64,000 bases of DNA from Curtobacterium pusillum. GTDB taxonomy: Bacteria; Actinomycetota; Actinomycetes; Actinomycetales; Microbacteriaceae. Positions 9,917 to 18,874 of the stretch are shown here, piece after piece (within the stretch, counting starts at the first letter, position 1; each line of letters opens with the position of its first letter). The translations under genes were made by a program, and so were the position numbers. Under the pieces are notes generated by a model. The model worked only from the letters and a program-made list of their open reading frames with translations. It was not told the DNA's origin and made no database searches. The stretch spans positions 186,001 through 250,000 of the forward strand of contig NZ_VDZH01000003.1 of assembly GCF_007673235.1 (NCBI RefSeq), given 5' to 3'.

Positions 9917-10506
9917 GCGCTCGGGGTGCCCTTCAGGTCGGTGGTGCCGTTGGCGATGTCGAGGATGGTCTGGATGAGCAGGCGTCGCTCGACCGGCTTG
10001 ATGCGGTCGTGCAGCGTCGACTCGGAGTCGCCCGGCAGGACGGGGATGCGCTCCTGCGCCAGGATCGGGCCGCTGTCGACGCCGTCGTCGACCTTGATGA
10101 CGCTCGCCCCGGTCTGCTCGACTCCTGCGGCGAGGGCGTCCCGCACGCCGTGGGCGCCGGGGAACTCGGGCAGGTACGCGGGGTGCGTGTTGATGATCGC
10201 CGGACCGAACTCGGACACGACCGCCGGCGGCAGCAGGCGCATGAGGCCGGACAGCACGAGGAGGTCGGGCGACCACGGGCGGATCTGGGCGGCGAGCTCG
10301 TCGCCCCAGGCCGCGCGTGAGTCGAAGCGGGAGAACGGCACCGTGAACGTCGGGATCGAGAACTCCTCGCCGAGCGCGAGCCCCTCGGCATCGCGGTCGG
10401 CACCGATGGCGACGACGCGTGCGGGGTACTCGGCGTCGAGGGTCGCTTCGAGCAGGGCTCGGAGGTTCGAGCCGGTACCGGAGATCAGGACGACCAGTTC
10501 GAGCAC
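9913..10506 (-). CDS. purN: phosphoribosylglycinamide formyltransferase
   Basis: 197 residues, typical PurN. It transfers a formyl group from 10-formyl-THF to GAR. The phosphate loop ([13 protein letters not shown]), the substrate and cofactor loop (GLMRLL) and the catalytic residues Asn and His in [13 protein letters not shown] and Asp in [10 protein letters not shown] are all present. GTG start; TAGGGT lies 7 bases upstream and no Shine-Dalgarno is seen, so the mRNA may be leaderless. It overlaps purH by 4 bases. Confidence 0.96.
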   Translation of the reverse strand: MLELVVLISGTGSNLRALLEATLDAEYPARVVAIGADRDAEGLALGEEFSIPTFTVPFSRFDSRAAWGDELAAQIRPWSPDLLVLSGLMRLLPPAVVSEFGPAIINTHPAYLPEFPGAHGVRDALAAGVEQTGASVIKVDDGVDSGPILAQERIPVLPGDSESTLHDRIKPVERRLLIQTILDIANGTTDLKGTPSA

Positions 10507-10513
10507 GCTGACA

Positions 10514-10519
10514 ACCCTA
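10514..10519 (-). promoter_or_regulatory. -10 element of purNH (leaderless)
   Basis: TAGGGT followed by TGTCAGC and the GTG start of purN. No recognisable -35. Confidence 0.5.
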
Positions 10520-10548
10520 CCGGGCCTGGTGTCGTACGACGGCGGTCG

Positions 10549-12486
10549 CTACCGGTCGTCCTTGGGGCGGCGCCACCAGGGCAGCTCGTCGTCCGGGATC
10601 TGGTCGGTGGCGTCCCACTTCGGCGTCGCCGGCTTCGCAGAGGCGGGCGCCTCGGGCTCGTCGTCGCGCCCGGCGACGAACTCCTCGGTGCTCCACGGGA
10701 ACGCCGGCTGTGCCTCGGTCCCCGGTGCTGTCGGCGCCGGCGCTGCGGGCTGCTCGCGCTCGACGTCGGCTCCCGTGACGCGGTCCCGGAGTTCGCCGGC
10801 GCGTCCGCGCACGCCGTCGGCTGCGCCGCGCAGGCGGTCCCGGATCGAACCGAGCCCGCCACGGGCGGCCGGCTCCGGCTGGTCGGTGACACGGGCGGCC
10901 GCGACGGCGTCGGTGCGTGCCCAGTCCGGCAGCTCGACGTCCGCATCGGGGTCGCGCTCGGGCCTGGAGGCACGGACCGGCTCCACCGGCACGCTCGGCT
11001 CCGGCACGTGGTCGGCTTCACCGCCGTCGGTCGCCTTGTCCTTGATCGGCTCGGTCGGCTGGTCGGCGGGGGCTGCAGCGGTGGTCGCCGCAGCGGCGCT
11101 CGCCACCCCGCCGTGGGCCTCCTCGACGACGAACCGGTGCACGTCCGTGGTCCGGCCGGCGCCGGCCTGGTCGAGCGCTGCGAGCAGGGAGGTCTCGCGG
11201 TCCGCGGTCTCGGAAGCGTCCGACTCGTCGCTCTCGTGCCAGCGTTCGCGCGACCACCCGCGGTCGGGCAGCCGGACGAGGTCGCTCCCGGCAGCCAGTG
11301 CCACGACGGCCGGGACCCCGACCTCGAGCGCCGCGAAGGCTCCGACGACGAGGGCGTGCGGTCCGACGTCGGCCAGGCGACCGGGGCCGAACGAGCCCGA
11401 CGTGACCCAGGCGATCATCCCGGTGAGCACGCCGGCGACCAGGCCCGCAGCGACCCCGCCGAGGGCGCGGTGCAGGGCGGAGTTCGCGCTGCCGAGCGCC
11501 TGCACGAGCCGCGGCCGGAGCAGCCCTCCCACGGCGAACCCGGCGATCACCGGCACGAGCACCCAGACCAGCCCGAAGGTGTGGCCGGAAGCGGGCAGCG
11601 CACCGAAGACCGGGATGCCGGGGATCGGCCCGAGCGTGGTGCCGATCGGCGAGACGCTCGAACCGGTCCCGATGGCGAAGCCGGGTCCGACGAGCCACGA
11701 CGTCGCCCAGCCGACGAAGTCCGGCAGGAACGCGAGCTGCCCGACGGTCAGGGCGATGCCGCCGACGACACCGGCGTGCGACCGCTCGTAGAGGGAGATG
11801 ACCTCGGCGAAGGAGCCGAAGAGCAGGAAGGCGACCACGATGCCCGCCACGGCGACGACCGCGGCGGTCGCGGCGGTGCCGGCACGGAGTCCGAACGCCG
11901 CCACGGCGCGCCACACGGACGGCACCCGGTCGAGCAGGTCGAGCACGCGCTGCGTCACCGGGTCGGCGGAGAGCCCCCGGCGACGCCGGCAGACCTCGGA
12001 CGTGACGAGCGCGGGGATGCCGAACCAGAGCGCGGGCAGGACGATCGCCTGCCAGACGGAGGGATCGGTCGCGGCGGACCGCGACGAGAGCGCGACCGCG
12101 AGTCCGAGGGCGGCGACCACGCCGGTGCCGACCAGGAGCCCCGTCGTGCGGTGCTCGGTCTCGGCGAAGCGTCGTCCGGCGCGACCGGCGAGCCAGGCGG
12201 TGACGATCGCGAACCCGAGCGCAGCGAGCGTGACGTGGATCGGGTCGGTGGCACCGCTCACTCCGGAGGACTTCGCCAGCGCCGAACCGAGCAGGAACGA
12301 CACGTCGACGCCGTGCCCGACGAGCCAGACGCTCCCGGTGGCCTTCCAGAACACGTCCCAGTCGATCTGCAGGCCGTACTCGAACCCCCACAGCAGCGTC
12401 AGCGGCACCAGGGCGATCCCGAGGCCGACGCCGACCGTCACGACCGCCTCGATCGCGGCGAGCAGTGCGGTTCCCAGGCGGTTCAT
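10549..12486 (-). CDS. DUF6350 family polytopic membrane protein
   Basis: 645 residues. The first 430 or so hold about ten hydrophobic segments (e.g. LLAAIEAVVTVGVGLGIALVPLTLLW at the N-terminus), in the manner of the actinobacterial DUF6350 family, members of which have been called PerM and linked to cell division under stress in mycobacteria. The remaining 210 residues are a charged, Pro/Ala-rich, probably cytoplasmic disordered tail (ending ELPWWRRPKDDR). It sits upstream of purN, a common arrangement in this group. The ATG at 12486 is chosen because a TATCCT -10 lies 7 bases upstream. A half copy of the CTGGAGGC repeat (10961-10976) lies in the tail and is read as VRASRPE. Confidence 0.8.
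   Translation of the reverse strand: MNRLGTALLAAIEAVVTVGVGLGIALVPLTLLWGFEYGLQIDWDVFWKATGSVWLVGHGVDVSFLLGSALAKSSGVSGATDPIHVTLAALGFAIVTAWLAGRAGRRFAETEHRTTGLLVGTGVVAALGLAVALSSRSAATDPSVWQAIVLPALWFGIPALVTSEVCRRRRGLSADPVTQRVLDLLDRVPSVWRAVAAFGLRAGTAATAAVVAVAGIVVAFLLFGSFAEVISLYERSHAGVVGGIALTVGQLAFLPDFVGWATSWLVGPGFAIGTGSSVSPIGTTLGPIPGIPVFGALPASGHTFGLVWVLVPVIAGFAVGGLLRPRLVQALGSANSALHRALGGVAAGLVAGVLTGMIAWVTSGSFGPGRLADVGPHALVVGAFAALEVGVPAVVALAAGSDLVRLPDRGWSRERWHESDESDASETADRETSLLAALDQAGAGRTTDVHRFVVEEAHGGVASAAAATTAAAPADQPTEPIKDKATDGGEADHVPEPSVPVEPVRASRPERDPDADVELPDWARTDAVAAARVTDQPEPAARGGLGSIRDRLRGAADGVRGRAGELRDRVTGADVEREQPAAPAPTAPGTEAQPAFPWSTEEFVAGRDDEPEAPASAKPATPKWDATDQIPDDELPWWRRPKDDR
10961..10976. repeat. 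CTGGAGGC half-site inside the DUF6350 tail
   Basis: GGCCTGGAGGCACGGA on the + strand; the coding strand reads it as RASRP in a disordered region. Shares 16 bases with the copies at 33243, 37799 and 58295. Confidence 0.6.
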
Positions 12487-12493
12487 CGCAGCG

Positions 12494-12499
12494 AGGATA
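12494..12499 (-). promoter_or_regulatory. -10 element of the DUF6350 gene (leaderless)
   Basis: TATCCT, then CGCTGCG, then the ATG; no Shine-Dalgarno. Confidence 0.5.
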
Positions 12500-12555
12500 C
12501 GTGCGAGCGGCGCACGCACCGGGACGCCGCGCGGCGCTCGACGGGAGTGCAAGGG

Positions 12556-12584
12556 TTGTTCCCCTCGCGCACGGCATGTAAAAT
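12556..12584 (+). promoter_or_regulatory. promoter of the glycosyltransferase gene (leaderless)
   Basis: TTGTTC (12556-12561), a 17-base spacer and TAAAAT (12579-12584), followed by six bases and the ATG at 12591. Both hexamers fit a housekeeping sigma factor well. The -10 is embedded in GCATGTAAAAT; the facing gene that ends beside this one has GCATGTAGAAT at the same distance from its start. Confidence 0.75.
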
Positions 12585-12590
12585 ACCAAC

Positions 12591-13451
12591 ATGACTCGTT
12601 TCACCCTCCAGGTACGGAAGGCCGAGCGGTTCACCGCACTATCGCTCCGTAATCGCACGTCGACGCTCTCGGCGATCGACCCGGGCGGCGGGCCGGTCGT
12701 GAGCCTGACGAGCCACGGCGAGCGCATCGCGACCGTGCACCTCACCATGGAGAGCATCGCTGCCGGCACCGTCCGCCCCGAGCGGCTCATCCTCTGGCTT
12801 GACGACCACGCCGCCGTCGCCGATCCCACTCCAGGCCTGCGACGGCTCATCCGTCGTGGAGCCGAGATCCGGTTGTCCGAGAACTACCGGCCACACACCA
12901 AGTACTACCCCTACGTCCAATCACTCGACCGCCACCGCGCTCCGCTCGTCACCGCCGACGACGACCTGCTGTACCCGAGGACGTGGCTCGAGCGACTCCT
13001 CTCGGCGCACGCCGGGGATCCCCGCACGAACACCGCGCACCGCTCGCGAGAGGTGTCGTTCCGGAGCGGCGCCCTCACGCCGTACGAGACGTGGCCCGAG
13101 GTTGGCCAGGGGCCGGCCTCGCCACGCAATCTGGCAACCGGCACATGGGGGCACCTCATCGTTCCGCCGATGCTCGACGCACTCCGGGACCGCGAGGACG
13201 AGTTCCGCGCTCAGGCCCCCGCGGCCGACGACCTCTGGCTGCACCGCGTCGCAGTGGAGACGGGCGTCGCCGCGAAGGTCACCGGGGCGTACCGACACCG
13301 CGATTTCCTCCACCTCCCGGACGGCGGGGCGGCCCTCTCGACCCACAACGTCGACGGCCGCGGCAACGACGGGCAGATCGCCACGGCCTGGAGTGCGTCG
13401 CTCCGGGCGGCGATACTCGAAGCGACGGCACCGGTCAACCGGTACCTCTGA
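12591..13451 (+). CDS. glycosyltransferase-like protein with DDD motif
   Basis: 286 residues. It resembles a GT-A-fold family in which VSLTSHGERIATVHLTMESI (nucleotide-binding first strand) and LILWLDD are followed by LRPHKKYY-like (here YRPHTKYYPYVQ) and the metal-binding VTADDDLLYP near residue 120. Such proteins are usually encoded among polysaccharide or capsule genes; the sugar and acceptor are not evident. A perfect 17-spaced promoter places the transcription start on the ATG. The gene converges on the beta-helix gene with 6 bases between stops. Codon use is slightly less GC-biased than its neighbours, which hints at acquisition. Confidence 0.75.
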   Translation: MTRFTLQVRKAERFTALSLRNRTSTLSAIDPGGGPVVSLTSHGERIATVHLTMESIAAGTVRPERLILWLDDHAAVADPTPGLRRLIRRGAEIRLSENYRPHTKYYPYVQSLDRHRAPLVTADDDLLYPRTWLERLLSAHAGDPRTNTAHRSREVSFRSGALTPYETWPEVGQGPASPRNLATGTWGHLIVPPMLDALRDREDEFRAQAPAADDLWLHRVAVETGVAAKVTGAYRHRDFLHLPDGGAALSTHNVDGRGNDGQIATAWSASLRAAILEATAPVNRYL

Positions 13452-13457
13452 CCGTGG

Positions 13458-15161
13458 TCAGAGCGGAACCCGTCCGACGACGAAGTAGTCGACGAACATC
13501 GCCTCCGTGCTCCGGTCGAGCTCATCCGCCGTACACACGGTGAAGCCGAGCGTCCGCCCGTCCTCCTCGTCGAGTCGCACGAAGAGTCGGGCGGTCGCCG
13601 CCCGCTCGTTCCGAGCGGTCACCATGACGATCGGCTGCGCAGGGATCGCTCGTTCGAAGGTGACGCGCACGAGCGGACCGCGTACCGGCTTCCAGTTGTA
13701 CACGAACAGGCGACCGGCGGTGTCCGTTCCCGGCCCTCGTGCGCCGACCTCGACCCATCCCGCAGAGATCGACGACGCGTCGACCGACTCCGCCTTCGTG
13801 GCATCAGCCGGAGATCGGTCGGCGACGCGGAACTGTCGCCCCTCGATGAGCAGCCCGCCGCCCCCGATGACCTGGTCACCCTGCACCCGGGATGGCCAGT
13901 GTCGGCGAACCGCGTCCGGCCGGTCGTCCTGCACGGGCCGTCCCAGTTCCTTCGCCCAACGCTGGGAGCAGCCGGAGACGTGGAGGTCGAAGCCATAGTC
14001 CTGCCCGATGAGCACCGCGGGAACAGCAGGGAGGGAAGCGAACCGGACCGACCGCAGCGATGCTCCACGTCCGAGCCCGCTCACCTCGATGCCCGCACGG
14101 GCGACCGTTCCACCGCCGTGCGCGTCGAAGTGGCCGCCCAACACGGTCATTCCGCCCTGTTGGTCGCGGGCATCACCCCCAGGGGCGCTTCCGAGGGGTT
14201 CTGTCGGGATCGTCTGGCGGTACCGAAGCATCGGGGCTGCTCCACCGAGCACCTGTGGCGCGACGAACGTGAGGGCACGGACGTTGCCGACGTCGATGAG
14301 CGGCTTCGTGTTGATCGGGAACGAATGCTCGCCGTAGTCGCGGTTCGACTCGACGTGCAAGCCGATGAAGGTGACGTTGGACGCCCAGTCGCGGACCGGA
14401 TCGTCGCCGACCGCGATGCTCAGGGCCGTGTTCGCCGATCGTTCGATGGTGAGCCCGTCGAACACGATGAAGTTCGAAGCTCCGTCAGCCGGTGACCGGA
14501 GGACGAACGCCGGCTCGTCGTCGCTCCCGCTCCGATCGACGAACACGTCGGTCCATCGCGCGTTGTTGAGGCGTTCGATCGCGATGCCCGTCGCGGCGAA
14601 GCGCACGACGCGGACGCCATTCACCACGACCTCGACGCCGCCACGCACGTCGAGGCCGACACGTCGGACCCTGAGCGCAGGATCGGCGGCATCGCCTCCC
14701 CAGCGGAAGTTGTACCCGTCGATGGCGAGGTTCTGGAGCTGGACGCCGGTCGACCCCACCGGGATCGTCACGAGCGCCTCCGTCGTGGCGTCCCGCGTCC
14801 GCGGAACGATCACCGCGCCAGCCATGCGCGGCTGCTTCGCCCTCGGGTAGAACGTGTGCCCTGCTCCCGCACCGACGATCCTGGCCTGCGGCTTCACCGA
14901 GAGCGCGTTGATCGCGTAGAAGCCCGCGTCGAGCAGCAGGGTGCCAAGGGCATCGCTCGACCAGTTGATCGCCTCCTGCAGGGCGGCGGTGTCGTCCGCT
15001 GCGCCGTCGCCGACGGTACCGAACTCGGAGGCGAACCGGATCGTCGTCTGCCGTCGGACCTCTTCCTCCGTGCTGACACTCGCTCGAGCAGGCGCTGCGG
15101 TCACCGCAGCGAGCGCCGTCAGACCACCGCCTGCGAGGAAGAGGCGTCGAGAGTTCTGCAT
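13458..15161 (-). CDS. Tat-exported right-handed beta-helix (pectate lyase-like) protein
   Basis: 567 residues. The N-terminus NSRRLFLAGGGLTALAAVTA is a twin-arginine signal with cleavage near ARA-SV. The next segment (FGTVGDGAADDTAALQEAI) is the classic opening of the pectate lyase superfamily / GH28-like helix, followed by repeats rich in Asn, Asp and Val consistent with a parallel beta-helix to about residue 420. The last 130 residues form a separate beta-rich domain. Likely an extracellular polysaccharide-active enzyme; catalytic residues cannot be assigned. A leaderless promoter (TAGAAT, 6 bases before the ATG) drives it. Confidence 0.75.
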   Translation of the reverse strand: MQNSRRLFLAGGGLTALAAVTAAPARASVSTEEEVRRQTTIRFASEFGTVGDGAADDTAALQEAINWSSDALGTLLLDAGFYAINALSVKPQARIVGAGAGHTFYPRAKQPRMAGAVIVPRTRDATTEALVTIPVGSTGVQLQNLAIDGYNFRWGGDAADPALRVRRVGLDVRGGVEVVVNGVRVVRFAATGIAIERLNNARWTDVFVDRSGSDDEPAFVLRSPADGASNFIVFDGLTIERSANTALSIAVGDDPVRDWASNVTFIGLHVESNRDYGEHSFPINTKPLIDVGNVRALTFVAPQVLGGAAPMLRYRQTIPTEPLGSAPGGDARDQQGGMTVLGGHFDAHGGGTVARAGIEVSGLGRGASLRSVRFASLPAVPAVLIGQDYGFDLHVSGCSQRWAKELGRPVQDDRPDAVRRHWPSRVQGDQVIGGGGLLIEGRQFRVADRSPADATKAESVDASSISAGWVEVGARGPGTDTAGRLFVYNWKPVRGPLVRVTFERAIPAQPIVMVTARNERAATARLFVRLDEEDGRTLGFTVCTADELDRSTEAMFVDYFVVGRVPL

Positions 15162-15167
15162 ACCAGA

Positions 15168-15195
15168 ATTCTACATGCTGGAGGCACGACGCCAA
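15168..15195 (-). promoter_or_regulatory. promoter of the beta-helix gene (leaderless), inside a palindromic repeat
   Basis: On the minus strand TTGGCG (15195-15190), 16 bases, TAGAAT (15173-15168), six bases, then the ATG at 15161. The -35 and spacer lie within palindromic repeat copy 2, which is also the putative sucCD terminator. Confidence 0.6.
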
Positions 15196-15213
15196 CCGGC
15201 ACCGTGCCTCCAG
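15178..15213. repeat. palindromic repeat, copy 2; probable sucCD terminator
   Basis: 10-bp perfect stem (CTGGAGGCAC and its complement) with a 16-base loop, 26 bases beyond the sucD stop codon. Same core as copies 1, 3, 4 and 5. Confidence 0.75.
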
Positions 15214-15239
15214 TCGGTCCGCACCCGGGACGGACGCCG

Positions 15240-16127
15240 CTACTTGCTCGCGACCACCTCGCGCAGCAGCGCCGCCGTCTCGGACGGCGTCTTGCCGACC
15301 TTGACGCCGGCCGCTTCGAGCGCCTGCTTCTTCGCCTCGGCCGTGCCGGCGGAACCGGACACGATCGCGCCGGCGTGGCCCATCGTCTTGCCCTCGGGAG
15401 CCGTGAAGCCCGCGACGTAGCCGACGACCGGCTTGGTGACGTGCGCCTTGATGTAGTCGGCCGCACGCTCCTCGGCGTCGCCACCGATCTCGCCGATCAT
15501 GACGATCGCCTCGGTCTCGGGGTCGGCCTCGAACGCGGCGAGCGCGTCGATGTGCGTGGTGCCGATGACCGGGTCGCCGCCGATGCCGATGGCGGTCGAG
15601 AAGCCCAGGTCACGGAGCTCGTACATCATCTGGTAGGTCAGGGTGCCGGACTTCGAGACGAGGCCGATCGGGCCCTTGCCGGTGATCGTCGCCGGGGTGA
15701 TGCCGACGAGTGACTCCCCGGGGGTGATGATGCCGGGGCAGTTCGGGCCGATGATGCGGGTCTTGCCGCCGAGGGCCTTCGCGTGCGCCCAGAACTCCGC
15801 GGAGTCCTGCACGGGGATGCCCTCGGTGATGACGACGACCAGCGGGATCGCGGCGTCGATGGCTTCGAGCACGGCGTCCTTCGCGAACGCCGGCGGCACG
15901 AAGACGATCGAGACGTCAGCACCGGTGGTGTCGATGGCTTCGCGCACCGAGCCGAACACGGGCAGGGTGACGTCGCCGTGGGTCACGGTGGTGCCGGCCT
16001 TGCGGGCGTTGACACCGCCGACGACGCTCGTGCCGGCCTTGAGCATGAGCGCGGTGTGCTTGGTGCCCTCGCCGCCGGTGATGCCCTGGACGATGACCTT
16101 GGAGTCCTTGTTGAGGAAGATCGACAT
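15240..16127 (-). CDS. sucD: succinate-CoA ligase alpha subunit
   Basis: 295 residues, normal length. It binds CoA and carries the phosphohistidine of the TCA-cycle succinyl-CoA synthetase. [13 protein letters not shown] is the CoA-binding Rossmann start, [12 protein letters not shown] is the conserved cysteine/glycine loop, and the active-site histidine is in [18 protein letters not shown] precedes the ATG; sucC ends 15 bases upstream. Confidence 0.97.
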   Translation of the reverse strand: MSIFLNKDSKVIVQGITGGEGTKHTALMLKAGTSVVGGVNARKAGTTVTHGDVTLPVFGSVREAIDTTGADVSIVFVPPAFAKDAVLEAIDAAIPLVVVITEGIPVQDSAEFWAHAKALGGKTRIIGPNCPGIITPGESLVGITPATITGKGPIGLVSKSGTLTYQMMYELRDLGFSTAIGIGGDPVIGTTHIDALAAFEADPETEAIVMIGEIGGDAEERAADYIKAHVTKPVVGYVAGFTAPEGKTMGHAGAIVSGSAGTAEAKKQALEAAGVKVGKTPSETAALLREVVASK

Positions 16128-16142
16128 TGTTCTGAGCGCTCC

Positions 16143-17312
16143 TTACGCCGCGGCCGCGGCGAGCTCGGCGGCCTGCTCGGCCGCATCGTCCATGGTCGCG
16201 GCGACGGTGACGAGCGGGTGCGCCGCCTCCGCCAGGATCCGACGACCCTCTTCCACGTTGTTGCCGTCGAGGCGGACGACGAGCGGCTTGGTGGCCGCGT
16301 CGCCGAGGATGCCCAGCGCGGCGACGATGCCGTTCGCGACGGCGTCGCAGGCGGTGATGCCGCCGAAGACGTTCACGAAGACGCTCTTCACCTGCGGGTC
16401 GCCGAGGATGACGTCGAGGCCGTTCGCCATGACCTCGGCCGACGCACCGCCGCCGATGTCGAGGAAGTTGGCGGGCTTCACGCCGCCGTGGCGCTCACCG
16501 GCGTAGGCGACGACGTCGAGCGTCGACATGACGAGCCCCGCACCGTTGCCGATGACGCCGACCTGGCCGTCGAGCTTGACGTAGTTCAGGCCGTGGGCCT
16601 TCGCCTTGGCCTCGAGCGGGTCCTCGCTCGCGGTGTCCTCGAGCGCCTTGTGGTTCTCGTGCCGGAAGTCGGCGTTCTCGTCGAGCGAGACCTTGCCGTC
16701 GAGCGCGAGGATCTGTCCGTCGCCCGTGCGGACGAGGGGGTTGACCTCGACGAGGGTGGCATCTTCGCCCTTGTAGACGTCGTAGAGCTTCACGAAGACG
16801 TCGGCGACCTGGTCGCGGAGCGCCTCCGGGAAGTTCGCCTGCGAAGCGATCTCGAGCGCCGCCGCCTTGTCGATCCCGGTCAGCGGGTCGACCTCGACAC
16901 GGGCGAGGGCCTCGGGCTTCTCGACCGCGAGCTGCTCGATCTCCATGCCGCCCTCGACGCTGGTGAGCGACAGGTACGAGCGGTTCGCCCGGTCGAGCAG
17001 CACGGAGAAGTAGAACTCCTCGGCGATGTCGGCGCCCTGGGCGACCATGACGCGCTTGACCGTGTGGCCCTTGATGTCGAGGCCGAGGATCGCCTGCGCG
17101 TGCTCGAACGCCTCGTCCGGGGTCTTCGCGACCTTGACGCCGCCGGCCTTGCCGCGACCGCCGACCTTGACCTGCGCCTTGACGACGACGACGCCACCGA
17201 TCTTCTCGGCCGCTGCCTTCGCCTCCTCAGGGGTGTCGGCGATGATCCCCTGCAACACGGGGACACCGTAGGACTCGAAGAGGTCCCTGGCCTGGTACTC
17301 GAAAAGATCCAC
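16143..17312 (-). CDS. sucC: succinate-CoA ligase beta subunit
   Basis: 389 residues: an ATP-grasp domain ([18 protein letters not shown] at the start, [18 protein letters not shown]) and the C-terminal ligase CoA domain ([15 protein letters not shown]). It forms the nucleotide-binding half of succinyl-CoA synthetase with sucD downstream. The GTG at 17312 is chosen because family homology begins at its codon and GGGAAG precedes it. Confidence 0.97.
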   Translation of the reverse strand: MDLFEYQARDLFESYGVPVLQGIIADTPEEAKAAAEKIGGVVVVKAQVKVGGRGKAGGVKVAKTPDEAFEHAQAILGLDIKGHTVKRVMVAQGADIAEEFYFSVLLDRANRSYLSLTSVEGGMEIEQLAVEKPEALARVEVDPLTGIDKAAALEIASQANFPEALRDQVADVFVKLYDVYKGEDATLVEVNPLVRTGDGQILALDGKVSLDENADFRHENHKALEDTASEDPLEAKAKAHGLNYVKLDGQVGVIGNGAGLVMSTLDVVAYAGERHGGVKPANFLDIGGGASAEVMANGLDVILGDPQVKSVFVNVFGGITACDAVANGIVAALGILGDAATKPLVVRLDGNNVEEGRRILAEAAHPLVTVAATMDDAAEQAAELAAAAA

Positions 17313-17689
17313 GCTGTTCTTCTTCCCGCACGGTTCGTGCGATCGGCATCGGTTACCCGGTCGCCACACTCCACATCGAGGGTCGCTCGATGTCGAGACA
17401 ACGGCCGACGACCAGACTAGCGCTGGCTCGGTGTACGCCCGGTCCATGCGCGAGATGCCCGGTCGGGAAGGCGCGGTCGCTCGACCACCCGTCGGCGACC
17501 GCGCTCCACTCCCCCGAGCACGGCGAGTGTGCCCCGCCGGGGTGACCCCGAGGTGGCCGCCAGGTGAACGGGCACCCTCGGTGCGCCCACCGGACAGGTG
17601 TCCCCCGGACTGTGCGGACGTCGGATACCGGCCCGGGTACGCAGGTCGAGGGCCCCGGAACAGTCCGGGCCCCTGACGGGAGGACCCCC
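17313..17689. other. divergent intergenic region between sucC and the SnoaL-like gene
   Basis: No gene seen. On the sucC side there is a 7-bp inverted repeat CATCGAG/CTCGATG (17374-17392) in the likely leader and a TAGTCT hexamer (17419-17414) that could be a -10, giving a leader near 95 bases. On the other side an imperfect GC hairpin (17650-17673, one bulged base) lies just before the ribosome binding site. Confidence 0.45.
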
Positions 17690-18112
17690 ATGACCACGGA
17701 CGCGAACCAGGCAGCGCAGGAACGCCTCGGCGGCATCATCGGCGACCGCGCCTTCGACCGCTTCGGCGAGGTGTGGGCGGAGGACGTGGTCGACCACGAC
17801 CCGGCGCCCGACCAGGCTCCGGGGCTGACGGGCATCGTCGACTTCTGGCGTGCCTTCACGACGGCGTTCCCGGACCTCGAGCTCACGCCGGATCCGCTGG
17901 TCGTGACCGACGACTTCGTCACGGCGGTGTTCACGATCCGCGGCACGCACACGGGTCCGTTCCAGGGCCACGAGCCCACCGGACGTTCGTTCGAGGTGCG
18001 CGGCATCCAGGTGTCGAAGTTCCGCGACGGCAAGATCGTCGAGCGCTGGGGTGCGACCGACGAGCAGGGCCTGGCACAGCAGTTGCAGCTCGACGGTCAG
18101 CAGGACGCGTAG
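17690..18112 (+). CDS. SnoaL-like ester cyclase family protein
   Basis: 140 residues, single alpha+beta cone domain of the SnoaL-like / NTF2-like superfamily. The pattern YxxDVVDHDP (here [12 protein letters not shown]), [21 protein letters not shown] and [18 protein letters not shown] is typical of proteins annotated as ester cyclase. Biochemical role unknown; most members are not polyketide cyclases. GGGAGGA 6 bases before the ATG. It heads a co-directional run of genes through the MpaB-like one. Confidence 0.85.
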   Translation: MTTDANQAAQERLGGIIGDRAFDRFGEVWAEDVVDHDPAPDQAPGLTGIVDFWRAFTTAFPDLELTPDPLVVTDDFVTAVFTIRGTHTGPFQGHEPTGRSFEVRGIQVSKFRDGKIVERWGATDEQGLAQQLQLDGQQDA

Positions 18113-18143
18113 ACAGGGACCGGATTCGACGAGAGGAACCACC

Positions 18144-18428
18144 ATGAGCGACCCCGGCATCACCCCTGACGACGGAACCGACGAGTTCCGCGACGACGAC
18201 GTGGACACCGAGCACGTCGGACCGTACGAGTACGACGACGCCGAAGAGTCCCTGGAGACCGTGACGAACGACGCGGTCGCCGGCGAGACGGTCGACCCGC
18301 AGCCCGGCGACGGCACCGACGACGGCCCGACCGGCGGCGCGCCCGGCGAGGGCTCACCGGACCTGTGGGAGCACGAGGACGAGGACCGCCCGGACCTCGG
18401 GAACGACCTCGGTACCAAGCCGCTCTGA
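18144..18428 (+). CDS. acidic, disordered small protein
   Basis: 94 residues, about a third Asp and Glu, with no hydrophobic core (DDGTDEFRDDDVDTEHVG..., ending DRPDLGNDLGTKPL). I recognise no family; it is probably intrinsically disordered. The ATG at 18144 has GAGAGGA upstream and lies 31 bases after the SnoaL-like gene, so the two are likely co-transcribed. Extension of the frame upstream gives Arg/Ser-rich sequence and is rejected. Confidence 0.6.
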   Translation: MSDPGITPDDGTDEFRDDDVDTEHVGPYEYDDAEESLETVTNDAVAGETVDPQPGDGTDDGPTGGAPGEGSPDLWEHEDEDRPDLGNDLGTKPL

Positions 18429-18454
18429 CCGAGGGCGCACCGAGCACGGCCCGG

Positions 18455-18460
18455 TACGAT
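18455..18460 (+). promoter_or_regulatory. -10 element of small membrane protein gene (leaderless)
   Basis: TACGAT, then CGGGCC, then the GTG at 18467; no Shine-Dalgarno. -35 not evident. Confidence 0.5.
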
Positions 18461-18466
18461 CGGGCC

Positions 18467-18874
18467 GTGCTCCGTCGTGTCCAGGACAGCGTCCGCCGCC
18501 TGCCCGCGCTCGCACGGCTGTCGGCGATCGCCGCGCTCCTGCTCATCGCGGCAGCCGCGCAGACCGGCGTCCGTTCCGGAGTCACCGCGTGCGGCCCCGG
18601 GACGTACGGGCCGCCGTGCGGCACGAACGTGGCCTGGCTCCCGCTGGTCGTCGCCGGCGTCCTGCTCGCCGTGGTCGCCGGGTCCCCCGGCCATCTCTGG
18701 CCGCTGCCGGCGATGTGGTTGGTCGTGTCGACGATCGCAGCCGCGACGGGACCCATTGGCAGCACGGCGTTCCTGGTCCTCGCCCTGGTGGGTGGGACGA
18801 TCGCGCTCGCCGTCGCGATCGTGGTCGACGTCGCCCCGCGCGTCCGCGCCGCGCGACGCAGGACCGATCGGTGA
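18467..18874 (+). CDS. small membrane protein, unknown function
   Basis: 135 residues with about four hydrophobic segments (LARLSAIAALLLIAAAAQTG, VAWLPLVVAGVLLAVVAG, LPAMWLVVSTIAAATG, AFLVLALVGGTIALAVAIVV) and a basic C-terminus (RVRAARRRTDR). Two cysteines (TACGPGTYGPPCG) lie in the first external loop and could form a disulphide. No family recognised. The GTG is chosen because a TACGAT -10 precedes it by 6 bases. It overlaps the MpaB-like gene by 4 bases if that gene starts at 18871. Confidence 0.65.
   Translation: MLRRVQDSVRRLPALARLSAIAALLLIAAAAQTGVRSGVTACGPGTYGPPCGTNVAWLPLVVAGVLLAVVAGSPGHLWPLPAMWLVVSTIAAATGPIGSTAFLVLALVGGTIALAVAIVVDVAPRVRAARRRTDR

Noticed and set aside
12630..13540. Overlapping alternative frames within the glycosyltransferase gene
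   Set aside because: Only one frame gives the VSLTS and DDD motifs and follows directly on a good promoter.
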